A stretch of DNA of 6,279 nt from assembly GCA_964652835.1 (NCBI GenBank), contig CAZZCB010000023.1, forward strand, positions 1 through 6,279, given 5' to 3'. Each line of letters opens with the position of its first letter. The first letter of the stretch is position 1. This stretch comes from JAUPTX01 sp964652835. Its GTDB lineage: Bacteria > Patescibacteriota > Minisyncoccia > Phycocordibacterales > CSBR16-119. This document shows positions 1-5,485 of the stretch, piece after piece. Made by a program: the position numbers and the translations under genes. The notes below the pieces were generated by a model, which saw only the letters and a program-made list of their open reading frames with translations, was not told the origin of the DNA and searched no databases.

Positions 1-55
1 TATTTCAAAAACTTACTCTATTTTATTTGTTTTGACAATAAAGTCAACCTTGATA

Positions 56-484
56 CTACTCTTTATTTGTCTCATCCTTTGGTCTCATCTGGTCTGGCTC
101 TATTGTCTGTTTTAATTTCTTAATCTCTTTCTTATACGCTTTAATCGTGGTTAAAAGTATAGACTGAGTTTTTACTTCTTTACTCAAGTTGTTTTCGTTT
201 TTGTGTTTAAAATACGTTTCTATTCTATTCACAATACTTCTTCTTATAATGAAAACTCTATGAGATATTCTCGCCCACAACCTGGAAACAACAATAGCGA
301 AAGAGTGAGCAATATAATTTAGGATAAGTTTTACCTTTTCCCAAAAAGTATTTATATGTTTACCCATAGGGTGCGTGATATCGTCGTGTTCGAGACGAAG
401 TTCTCGAACACGAGAAATACCACGGTAAATCATTACCATAATTCCAAATAAAGATATTCCAAATATGATAAGAAGTGTTTGCAT
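56..484 (-). CDS. Small basic membrane protein of unknown function, downstream of tsf
   Basis: I do not recognise this 142-residue protein. Residues 3-20 form a clear hydrophobic helix (LLIIFGISLFGIMVMIY), most simply an N-terminal membrane anchor. A second, more amphipathic hydrophobic stretch at about 51-70 is followed by a very Arg/Lys-rich region (residues 70-92). The tail, about 113-142, is highly charged and probably helical (KAYKKEIKKLKQ), which could form a short coiled coil. There are no cysteines and no catalytic motif that I can see. The ATG lies one base after the tsf stop codon (TAA-A-ATG on the minus strand), so it is very likely co-transcribed and translationally coupled with tsf. 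No SD precedes it. The stop is TAG. The position behind rpsB-tsf suggests expression with the translation genes, but no function follows from that. It is probably a real gene, because the spacing is tight and the composition is membrane-protein-like. Confidence 0.75.
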   Translation of the reverse strand: MQTLLIIFGISLFGIMVMIYRGISRVRELRLEHDDITHPMGKHINTFWEKVKLILNYIAHSFAIVVSRLWARISHRVFIIRRSIVNRIETYFKHKNENNLSKEVKTQSILLTTIKAYKKEIKKLKQTIEPDQMRPKDETNKE

Positions 485-485
485 T

Positions 486-1256
486 TTATATTTTTTCGAT
501 TACGAAAGATTCCAGAGAATTGTTATTTTCTTTTAGAAGCTGTTCGATAGTCTTACTCGGATCTTTGATAAAAGATTGTTTCATCAAAACTTGATCTTTA
601 AAGTAAGCGTCGATTTTTCCTTTTAGGATTTGAGCTTTCATTTCCTCTGGTTTACCACTAGCTTGCTCAGCAACTTCTTTTTCGAAGATTTCCTTTGCAT
701 TGTTTTTAGCTGTTTCGTCGATGTCAGATTCGTTTGTGAAAGCTGGCTTCATCGCTGTGATGTGCATTGCTATATCACGCGCTAGGTCGTCGTTCTTTTC
801 TTTTAGAGTAACCACAGCTCCAACTAGGCCGTTGTGAACATATGAACCAACGTTTCCTTTCATAACTTTCACTTCTCCGACTTTGATATTTTCACCCATC
901 TTTTGGATAAGTTCGTTTATCATTTCAAGTGAAGACTGCTTTACAGCTTCTCCTTCTGCTACTGCCATCTCAGCAACTTTTTTAGCTGCATTTACGAACT
1001 CTTCGTTTTTAGCCACGAAGTCTGTTTCGCAAAGTAGAGTTATAAGAGCCGAAGTATCTCCTTGTGTGTTTACCACCAAGAACCCAGCACCAAGCTCTCT
1101 GTCTGCTTTTTTCTCAGCAGCAGCTCCACTTTTTTTCTTTAGAACTATTCGAGCTTTTTCGATGTCTCCACCTACTTCTTCCAAGGCCTTTTTACATTGC
1201 ATAACAGAAACACCTGTTTCGTCTCGAAGTTGTTTGATTAATTCTGTTGTTATCAT
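486..1256 (-). CDS. tsf: Translation elongation factor Ts (EF-Ts)
   Basis: EF-Ts is the cytosolic guanine-nucleotide exchange factor that recycles EF-Tu from the GDP to the GTP form. The 256-residue protein starts with the UBA-like N-terminal domain (about 1-40: LIKQLRDETGVSVMQCKKAL, the usual EF-Ts opening). Next comes the diagnostic TDFVAKN motif at 78-84, which contacts the EF-Tu G domain. The core subdomains include DIAMHITAMKP (about 162-172), matching HIAMHIAASKP in E. coli. The region corresponding to the E. coli coiled coil follows (SGKPEEM...). The protein ends at FVIEKI, so it lacks the C-terminal module of the 283-residue E. coli protein; intermediate-length EF-Ts proteins are common. 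It lies 75 nt downstream of rpsB, the classical rpsB-tsf pairing, with a hairpin in the gap. The ATG is preceded by an AT-rich leader with no SD. The stop is TAA. Confidence 0.97.
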   Translation of the reverse strand: MITTELIKQLRDETGVSVMQCKKALEEVGGDIEKARIVLKKKSGAAAEKKADRELGAGFLVVNTQGDTSALITLLCETDFVAKNEEFVNAAKKVAEMAVAEGEAVKQSSLEMINELIQKMGENIKVGEVKVMKGNVGSYVHNGLVGAVVTLKEKNDDLARDIAMHITAMKPAFTNESDIDETAKNNAKEIFEKEVAEQASGKPEEMKAQILKGKIDAYFKDQVLMKQSFIKDPSKTIEQLLKENNNSLESFVIEKI

Positions 1257-1293
1257 ATTTAGATAAAGTACTAAATTATTAATTAAACTTTAA

Positions 1294-1325
1294 AACCGCT
1301 TTTTATATTATAACAAAAAGCGGTT
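1294..1325 (-). promoter_or_regulatory. Intergenic hairpin between rpsB and tsf (attenuator, processing site or internal promoter)
   Basis: This is a perfect 11-bp inverted repeat (AACCGCTTTTT / AAAAAGCGGTT) with a 10-nt loop, starting 7 nt after the rpsB stop codon. On the minus strand it is followed by only a short T run (TTTT, then AAAG), so at best it is a weak, leaky terminator. Read-through would set the S2:EF-Ts ratio; a terminator-like element between rpsB and tsf is also described in E. coli. The loop contains TATAAT on the minus strand, a perfect -10 hexamer, but I see no good -35 at 16-18 nt, so an internal tsf promoter is possible and not demonstrated. The structure itself is certain from the sequence; its role is inferred. 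Confidence 0.55.
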
Positions 1326-1331
1326 CTAAAA

Positions 1332-2009
1332 TTATTTTGCTGACTCGTAAGCTTTTACGATTTTGTTTGTTAGAAGTTTTAGACTTGAAATAGCGGCGTC
1401 GTTAGCCACGATAGGGTAAGCAACTTCTGAAATATCGCAGTCTGTACTTGAGATTGTGATTACAGGGATTTTAAGCTGGATAGCTTCTTTTACCGCGTTA
1501 ACTTCTTTTTTAACGTCGATAATAAAAAGCGCATCTGGTTTTTTGTCCATTCCAACAAGACCTCCGAAATATCCTTCCATTTTGTTAATTTGTCGTGAAA
1601 AGTCAGATTGTTCTTTCTTTGTATATTTTTCTAGAAGACCTTTTGATTTTTTGTCTTTAAGGTCAACCAAAATATCTACTCGTCTTTTGATTTCAGTAAA
1701 GTTTGTTAAAGTTCCACCGATCCATCGGTTTGTAACGTAAGGCATTCGCAGTGCGTCAGCAGAAGTTCTTGTAACTTCTTGCGCCTCAGCTTTAGTTCCA
1801 ACGAAAAGAATTTTCTTTCCGTCCTTTCCTAAAGATGCTACGAATTCTTCTGCCTTTGTTAAAAGGTCAGATGTTTTTTCTAGATCAATAACGTCTACCT
1901 TGTTTTTCGTATCGAAAATAAAAGGCTTTGCGCTTGGGTGTCTTCGAGTTTTTGTGTATCCGAAGTGTACACCAGCGTCAATCATTTCTTGTAAATTTGC
2001 TTTTGACAT
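1332..2009 (-). CDS. rpsB: 30S ribosomal protein S2
   Basis: S2 is a component of the 30S subunit that binds late in assembly at the head-body junction. From the ATG at 2009 the protein has 225 residues (E. coli: 241). It shows the family opening LQEMIDAGVHFGYTKTRRHPSAKPFIF (about 6-32), IDLEKT at 41-46, the signature NRWIGGTLTNF at 94-104, PDALFIID at about 158-165, and the C-terminal segment TDCDISEVAYPIVANDAAISSL, where the usual PGNDDA is changed to VANDAA. The frame stays open to a GTG at 2051 (239 residues), but the extra 14 residues match nothing in the family, whereas MSKANLQEM matches the usual S2 start, so 2009 is preferred. No SD precedes either start; an AGGAAGG on this strand lies about 27 nt before the GTG, too far to serve it. 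It is the first gene of the rpsB-tsf-membrane protein unit and has a long structured upstream region. The stop is TAA. Confidence 0.96.
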   Translation of the reverse strand: MSKANLQEMIDAGVHFGYTKTRRHPSAKPFIFDTKNKVDVIDLEKTSDLLTKAEEFVASLGKDGKKILFVGTKAEAQEVTRTSADALRMPYVTNRWIGGTLTNFTEIKRRVDILVDLKDKKSKGLLEKYTKKEQSDFSRQINKMEGYFGGLVGMDKKPDALFIIDVKKEVNAVKEAIQLKIPVITISSTDCDISEVAYPIVANDAAISSLKLLTNKIVKAYESAK

Positions 2010-2107
2010 GTTTATAATTTTGCTCTGTATGTCGAGCTCTTTAATCTGCACAGAAATTCTTTTTATTTTAATATTGACCTTCCTACAAAATTCTATTCAC
2101 ATCGTCC

Positions 2108-2207
2108 TTTGGTAAAATTTTTGCTTTGCCTTGTTTAAAATTTCTAACATTAGCTGTGCTAGTGCTTCAAAATTTTAAACCTCGGCTCGCTAAAAATTTT
2201 ATCCAAA
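2108..2207. other. Rod-like 38-bp imperfect hairpin in the rpsB-proS divergent gap
   Basis: The two halves of this 100-nt stretch fold on each other almost end to end. The pairs are: 2108-2112 with 2203-2207 (TTTGG/CCAAA); 2113-2122 with 2192-2201 (10 bp); 2123-2124 with 2189-2190; 2128-2130 with 2184-2186 (GCC/GGC); 2133-2143 with 2170-2180 (11 bp); and 2148-2154 with 2158-2164 (7 bp including one T-G), closed by a TGT loop. That gives about 38 bp, interrupted only by small bulges and internal loops. Neither side is followed by a T run, so it is not an intrinsic terminator. There are no obvious flanking target-site duplications. It could be a domain of the rpsB leader RNA, part of a non-coding RNA, or a dispersed palindromic repeat. 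The pairing is certain; function and strand are unknown. Confidence 0.6.
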
Positions 2208-2222
2208 TTACTCGAAATATAA

Positions 2223-2359
2223 TTTTGTAGTAAGGTCGTGAATTTCCGTTTTACCACTCTTTCGACAAGAGGGCACCAAGGCTCGGATTTTAGGGGGCTT
2301 TCGCCCTCCTAAAATCCGAGCCAGAGTTGTTAACAGACAATCAATACTCTACTACAAAA
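2223..2359 (-). ncRNA. Candidate structured RNA with a multibranched fold (rpsB leader domain or independent RNA)
   Basis: A 10-bp stem (2223-2232, TTTTGTAGTA, with 2350-2359, TACTACAAAA) closes a 137-nt region containing further local helices. The strongest is 2280-2298 with 2303-2322: 19 bp and a single bulge. The second is 2254-2261 with 2267-2273: 7 bp, one bulged A and a 5-nt loop. The third is weaker: 2323-2326 with 2347-2350, and inside it 2327-2330 with 2337-2340. The helices abut one another as in a multi-way junction. The minus strand is preferred because the 19-bp helix is then capped by GAAA, a GNRA tetraloop (GGGC-GAAA-GCCC), whereas the plus strand gives TTTC. On the minus strand it would lie in the rpsB 5' leader. 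It does not match tmRNA, RNase P RNA, SRP RNA or a T-box as far as I can judge by eye. The helices are seen; that it is transcribed is inferred. Confidence 0.45.
2280..2322. repeat. 19-bp inverted repeat with tetraloop
   Basis: The left arm 2280-2298 and right arm 2303-2322 are complementary over 19 bp, broken only by one unpaired base on the right arm (T2307 or a neighbour). The loop is TTTC on the plus strand and GAAA on the minus strand. The closing end is GGCTCGG/CCGAGCC, and the G/C-rich ends flank an ATTTTA/TAAAAT centre. It is GC-richer than its surroundings and has no T run on either side, so it is not a simple terminator. It is the most stable helix of the structured RNA candidate spanning 2223-2359. 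Confidence 0.85.
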
Positions 2360-2387
2360 GGGGGATTTTTTCAAGGGTTTCGTCTTT

Positions 2388-2416
2388 TTGCTTAAAAACC
2401 AATTTTCAAGTATTAT
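2388..2416 (+). promoter_or_regulatory. Putative proS-mreB-mreC-tgt promoter giving a leaderless or near-leaderless proS mRNA
   Basis: A -35-like TTGCTT (2388-2393) is separated by exactly 17 nt from TATTAT (2411-2416, five of six matches to TATAAT). The overlapping TATAAG (2414-2419) is an alternative -10. Transcription would begin at about 2423-2426, at or within a few bases of the proS ATG at 2426. There is no SD before that ATG, which agrees with leaderless initiation. The -35 is only a partial match, so confidence is moderate. Confidence 0.45.
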
Positions 2417-2438
2417 AAGCCCTATATGAAACAATCAA
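2412..2438 (-). promoter_or_regulatory. Putative divergent rpsB promoter sharing the -10 with proS
   Basis: On the minus strand the same symmetric element reads TTATAATA and contains a perfect TATAAT (2417-2412). A possible -35, TTGATT, lies at 2438-2433 inside the first codons of proS, with a short 15-nt spacer. Predicted initiation near 2405 would give rpsB a leader of about 400 nt that includes both large folded regions. The spacer is suboptimal and other minus-strand promoters nearer rpsB are not excluded. Confidence 0.3.
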
Positions 2439-3685
2439 AGCTATTCACAAAAACAAGAAAAGAAGCGCCAGCTGACGAAGTGTCAAAAAACGCCGAGCTT
2501 CTTATTCGAGGCGGTTTTATAAATAAAGAGATGGCGGGGGTTTATAGTTTCTTACCCTTAGGTCTAAGGGTTCTAAATAAAATAAAAAATATAATTAATG
2601 AAGAGATGTCAGTTCTTGGATCTCAAGAAATTACAATGTCTTCAATCCAAACAAAAGAAATTTGGGATAAGACGGATCGTTGGAGTGATGACAATGTTGA
2701 TATTTGGTTTAAGTCAAAACTTAAAAATGGTAATGATATTGGATTTGGTTGGTCTCATGAAGAGCCGATTGTAAACATGATGGTGCCAAATATTTCAAGC
2801 TATAAAGATTTACCAGTCTACGTCCATCAATTCCAGAACAAAATGAGAAACGAAGAGAGGGCAAAAAGCGGCGTTATGAGGTGTCGTGAGTTTATTATGA
2901 AAGACATGTATTCTTTTTCTGTATCCGAAGAAGAACATATGGATTTTTATAATAAGTCTATAATTGCGTATATGAATGTGTACCACCGACTAGGACTCGG
3001 GGATATAACATTTGTAACTTCTGCTTCTGGTGGGGTTTTTACAGATAAGTTTAGTCATGAATTTCAAACAGTTTGTGATGCCGGAGAAGATGTAATTTAT
3101 TTGCATAAAAATGGAAAAGTGGCAATAAACGAAGAAGTTTTCACAGATGAATCTTTAGAAAATCTAGGATTTAAAAAAGAAGATTTCGAATCTAAAAAAG
3201 CTGCAGAGGTTGGCAATATATTTACTTTTGGTACTCAAAAATGTGAACAGCTCGGTTTAAATTTTAACAGTGCAAATGGTGAAAAGATTCCAGTTTATCT
3301 CGGCTCATACGGAATAGGTGTTACTAGACTAATGGGTGTTATGGTGGAAATATTTTCAGACGACAAAGGAATTATCTGGCCGAAAGAAGTCAGCCCTTTC
3401 CACGTGCATTTAATTTCTTTAGGAGAAAATGAGAAAGCAAACGAACTTTACGAAAAACTTAAAAAAGAGGGAATAGATGTTTTGTTCGATGACAGAGAAG
3501 CAAATGCAGGAGAAAAATTTGCCGACAGTGACCTGCTAGGTATACCGCTTCGGGTTGTGGTGAGTAAAAGAAGCCAGGAAGAAGGTGGATATGAAATGAA
3601 AAGCCGAAAAGAAGAGAAAGGAAAGATTATGCAGGAAGCTGACCTCTTAAAAGAACTCAAAGATTATGTTCACGAAATTATATAA
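2426..3685 (+). CDS. proS: Prolyl-tRNA synthetase, bacterial-type, without the INS editing domain
   Basis: This class II synthetase attaches proline to tRNA(Pro) in the cytosol. It has 419 residues, against about 570 in E. coli. Visible parts are the motif 1 region GVYSFLPLGLRVLNKIKNIINEEM (38-61), the proline-binding TxE-like loop with SHEE at 110-113 (Ser where Thr is usual), motif 2 around RNEERAKSGVMRCREFIMKD (141-160), SHEFQ at 210-214, motif 3 GSYGIGVTRL (293-302), and the C-terminal anticodon-binding domain (about 323-419) with FDDREANAGEKFADSDLLGIPLRVVV. The insertion domain of about 180 residues that lies between motifs 2 and 3 in E. coli and deacylates Ala-tRNA(Pro) is replaced by about 45 residues (225-269). 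The ATG is supported by the family-like N-terminus (KQSKLFTKTRKEAP). It is the first gene of the plus-strand operon; its end overlaps mreB by 20 nt. Confidence 0.96.
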   Translation: MKQSKLFTKTRKEAPADEVSKNAELLIRGGFINKEMAGVYSFLPLGLRVLNKIKNIINEEMSVLGSQEITMSSIQTKEIWDKTDRWSDDNVDIWFKSKLKNGNDIGFGWSHEEPIVNMMVPNISSYKDLPVYVHQFQNKMRNEERAKSGVMRCREFIMKDMYSFSVSEEEHMDFYNKSIIAYMNVYHRLGLGDITFVTSASGGVFTDKFSHEFQTVCDAGEDVIYLHKNGKVAINEEVFTDESLENLGFKKEDFESKKAAEVGNIFTFGTQKCEQLGLNFNSANGEKIPVYLGSYGIGVTRLMGVMVEIFSDDKGIIWPKEVSPFHVHLISLGENEKANELYEKLKKEGIDVLFDDREANAGEKFADSDLLGIPLRVVVSKRSQEEGGYEMKSRKEEKGKIMQEADLLKELKDYVHEII

Positions 3686-4715
3686 ATTATTTTCAAATGA
3701 TATTGGTATTGATCTAGGTACTGCCAACACTCTCGTTTACCTTAAAGGAAAAGGTATTGTTATTTCTGAACCATCTGTGGTGGCGGTGAACAAAAAGACA
3801 GGACAAATCGTCGCTATCGGTGCGGAAGCAAAACAAATGCTCGGCCGTACCCCTCCACACATAGAAGCTGTTAGACCTTTGGTTGATGGTGTCGTTTCTG
3901 ACTTTGAAGTTACAGAAGAAATGCTCGCATATCTTCTCGGTAAAGTAGAGAAAATGTCTCCAAAGTTTTTCAGACCAAGAGTTGTGATCGGTGTGCCGTC
4001 AGGGATTACTTCTGTGGAAGTGCGCGCTGTTTATGACGCTGCGAAAAACGCCGGAGCGCGCGAGGTGCATATTGTAGAAGAGCCGACAGCCGCGGCTGTG
4101 GGTATTCGTCTACCTATTCACGACCCAGTGGGGTCGATGATAGTAGACATCGGCGGAGGAACGACAGACATCGCGATCATCTCGCTTGGCGGAATAGTTC
4201 AATCTAAAAACTTAATAATCGCAGGAGACAAATTAAACGTCGACATAATGACATATTTCCGAAATGAATTTAAACTTTTAATCGGAGAGAAAACTGGAGA
4301 AAATATTAAAATCGCAATCGGTTCTGTTTTACCTTTGCCTGAACCTGTGGAGACAGAAGTCCGCGGGCGAGACCTCGTAACAGGTCTTCCAAGACAAGTT
4401 GTTGTTACGGATTCTGATATACGCGAGGCGATATCTGCTTCTATAAACACATTGGTTGAAGGTATTCGCGAGGTTCTAGAAACTACTCCACCAGAAATTT
4501 TATCTGACGTGATGCACAGAGGTATCGTGCTGACAGGAGGTGGATCGCTCATAAAAGGTCTTCCAGAGCTTATTCAAAAAGCTATAAAAATGCCGGTGCA
4601 TATTTCTGAAGATCCTCTGACAGCGGTGGCTCGAGGTACTGGAGTTATCTTGGAAAATCTAGAGAAGTATAAAGATGTTTTAATCGACACTCAATATGAC
4701 TTACCGCCTCGATAG
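3666..4715 (+). CDS. mreB: Rod shape-determining actin homologue MreB
   Basis: MreB is a bacterial actin that polymerises under the inner membrane on ATP and organises the lateral cell-wall synthesis (Rod) complex with MreC. The 349-residue length is typical. Actin-fold nucleotide motifs are intact: phosphate 1 GIDLGTANTLVY (14-25), the connecting segment with VEEPTAAAVG (137-146) carrying the glutamate implicated in hydrolysis, phosphate 2 IVDIGGGTTD (159-168) and the adenosine motif IVLTGGGS (287-294). The first ten residues, MFTKLYKLFS, form a short amphipathic helix like those that bind MreB to membrane. The start lies inside proS (20-nt overlap, different frame), but SNDIGIDLGTANT directly after it matches the usual MreB N-terminus, so the overlap is real. 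It has no SD, so coupling to proS translation is likely. The 3' end overlaps mreC by 20 nt. The stop is TAG. Confidence 0.97.
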   Translation: MFTKLYKLFSNDIGIDLGTANTLVYLKGKGIVISEPSVVAVNKKTGQIVAIGAEAKQMLGRTPPHIEAVRPLVDGVVSDFEVTEEMLAYLLGKVEKMSPKFFRPRVVIGVPSGITSVEVRAVYDAAKNAGAREVHIVEEPTAAAVGIRLPIHDPVGSMIVDIGGGTTDIAIISLGGIVQSKNLIIAGDKLNVDIMTYFRNEFKLLIGEKTGENIKIAIGSVLPLPEPVETEVRGRDLVTGLPRQVVVTDSDIREAISASINTLVEGIREVLETTPPEILSDVMHRGIVLTGGGSLIKGLPELIQKAIKMPVHISEDPLTAVARGTGVILENLEKYKDVLIDTQYDLPPR

Positions 4716-5481
4716 AAAATATAAAAGAAGAAACTATTCGATAATCATTTTTTTGGTTTTTGTTTTTTTATTTTTTATGTTTCGTGGAGGAAAACTAAAC
4801 TTCGTTTCTGATTTTTTAGGTAGAGCAGTGACTCCTATCTGGAAAACAGAAGTAGCGTTTACAGACGTTTTTTTGAAAGAAGTTTTTACTTCGAAAAAAG
4901 ATTTGATAAGACAAAATGAAATATTGAAAAACCGTCTTGAGGAAAGTCGGATTGAACTCATGCAGTCTTCGCTTTTAGAAAAAGAAAACGAAGCTCTAAA
5001 AGAAATATTCCTGCGAAGTACAGGTGAGAACAACTTAATCGCGACTATTTTAGCGAAACCGAACCATTCTTTATATGGAACTTTGATTATAGATGTCGGC
5101 GCGGACGACGGAGTAAAAGTTGATGATTTAGTTTTTGCTCTCGGCAACGTGGTGATAGGTGAAATAGAAAGCGTAGATAAAGACTACTCGAAAGTTATTT
5201 TATATTCTTCACCTGGATACATATCTCAGGTTACACTTGAAAACACAGGAAGATATTTTAATGCCCGAGGTCGCGGAGCAGGGGATTTTGAGATTCAGTT
5301 CCCAAGAGAACTCGACGTGGAAGTTGGACAAATTTTTCTTTATCCAAGTATAAACAACTATGTCGTCGGAGTGGTGGAAAGCGTTCTCTTTGATCCACGA
5401 GATTCATATAAAAAAGTTCTCTTCCGAAGCTCTGCTAATATCCAGGAGCTAAAATGGGTACAGGTAAAAACTACTATTTAA
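4696..5481 (+). CDS. mreC: Rod shape-determining protein MreC
   Basis: MreC is the membrane-anchored, extracytoplasmic scaffold of the Rod complex; in studied bacteria it links MreB to, and activates, the class B penicillin-binding protein. The 261-residue protein has a basic cytoplasmic start (MTYRLDRKYKRRN), one transmembrane helix at about 14-29 (YSIIIFLVFVFLFFMF), a coiled-coil region at about 66-105 (KKDLIRQNEILKNRLEESRI, then an ELMQSSLLEKENEALKEI stretch), and the MreC beta domains from about 115 on. The conserved segment LIIDVGADDGVKVDDLVFAL is at 130-149, followed by GNVVIGEIESV. The ATG overlaps the mreB end by 20 nt and no SD is visible, so coupling to mreB is likely. The gene that usually follows, mreD, is absent here; tgt starts 4 nt downstream. 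The stop is TAA. Confidence 0.95.
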   Translation: MTYRLDRKYKRRNYSIIIFLVFVFLFFMFRGGKLNFVSDFLGRAVTPIWKTEVAFTDVFLKEVFTSKKDLIRQNEILKNRLEESRIELMQSSLLEKENEALKEIFLRSTGENNLIATILAKPNHSLYGTLIIDVGADDGVKVDDLVFALGNVVIGEIESVDKDYSKVILYSSPGYISQVTLENTGRYFNARGRGAGDFEIQFPRELDVEVGQIFLYPSINNYVVGVVESVLFDPRDSYKKVLFRSSANIQELKWVQVKTTI

Positions 5482-5485
5482 AAAG

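Noticed and set aside
32..47. TTGAC/GTCAA hairpin downstream of the membrane protein gene as terminator
   Set aside because: It has only 5 bp and no T run on the minus strand; too weak to call.
883..1266. Open frame on the plus strand opposite tsf
   Set aside because: It is antisense to a certain gene, has a Ser/Phe/Ala-rich composition typical of a shadow frame, and resembles no family. The plus-strand frames opposite rpsB (1456-1740 and 1900-2115) were rejected for the same reason.
2010..2051. rpsB start at the upstream GTG (2051)
   Set aside because: It adds 14 residues not expected in S2 and has no SD at proper distance; the ATG at 2009 gives the normal S2 N-terminus.
2218..2223. Plus-strand TATAAT as promoter of a plus-strand RNA
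   Set aside because: It is a perfect hexamer, but no -35 is seen at 16-18 nt, and initiation near 2230 would cut off most of the closing stem of the fold.
2280..2322. Intrinsic terminator
   Set aside because: The stem is strong, but no T run follows on either strand, and it lies between the 5' ends of divergent genes, where no transcript should end.
2223..2400. T-box, tmRNA or RNase P RNA in the divergent gap
   Set aside because: A TTCGAC string (2261-2266) and GGCACC/CCAAGG bits recall tmRNA, and the site before a tRNA synthetase suggested a T-box. However, there is no tRNA-like acceptor or CCA end, no T-box TGGNACCGCG core, and no RNase P P4 consensus.
4747..4780. Runs of T in mreC as a programmed slippage site
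   Set aside because: They encode the Phe-rich transmembrane helix in a frame that stays open and conserved through the rest of MreC; no second frame with a protein-like continuation is seen.
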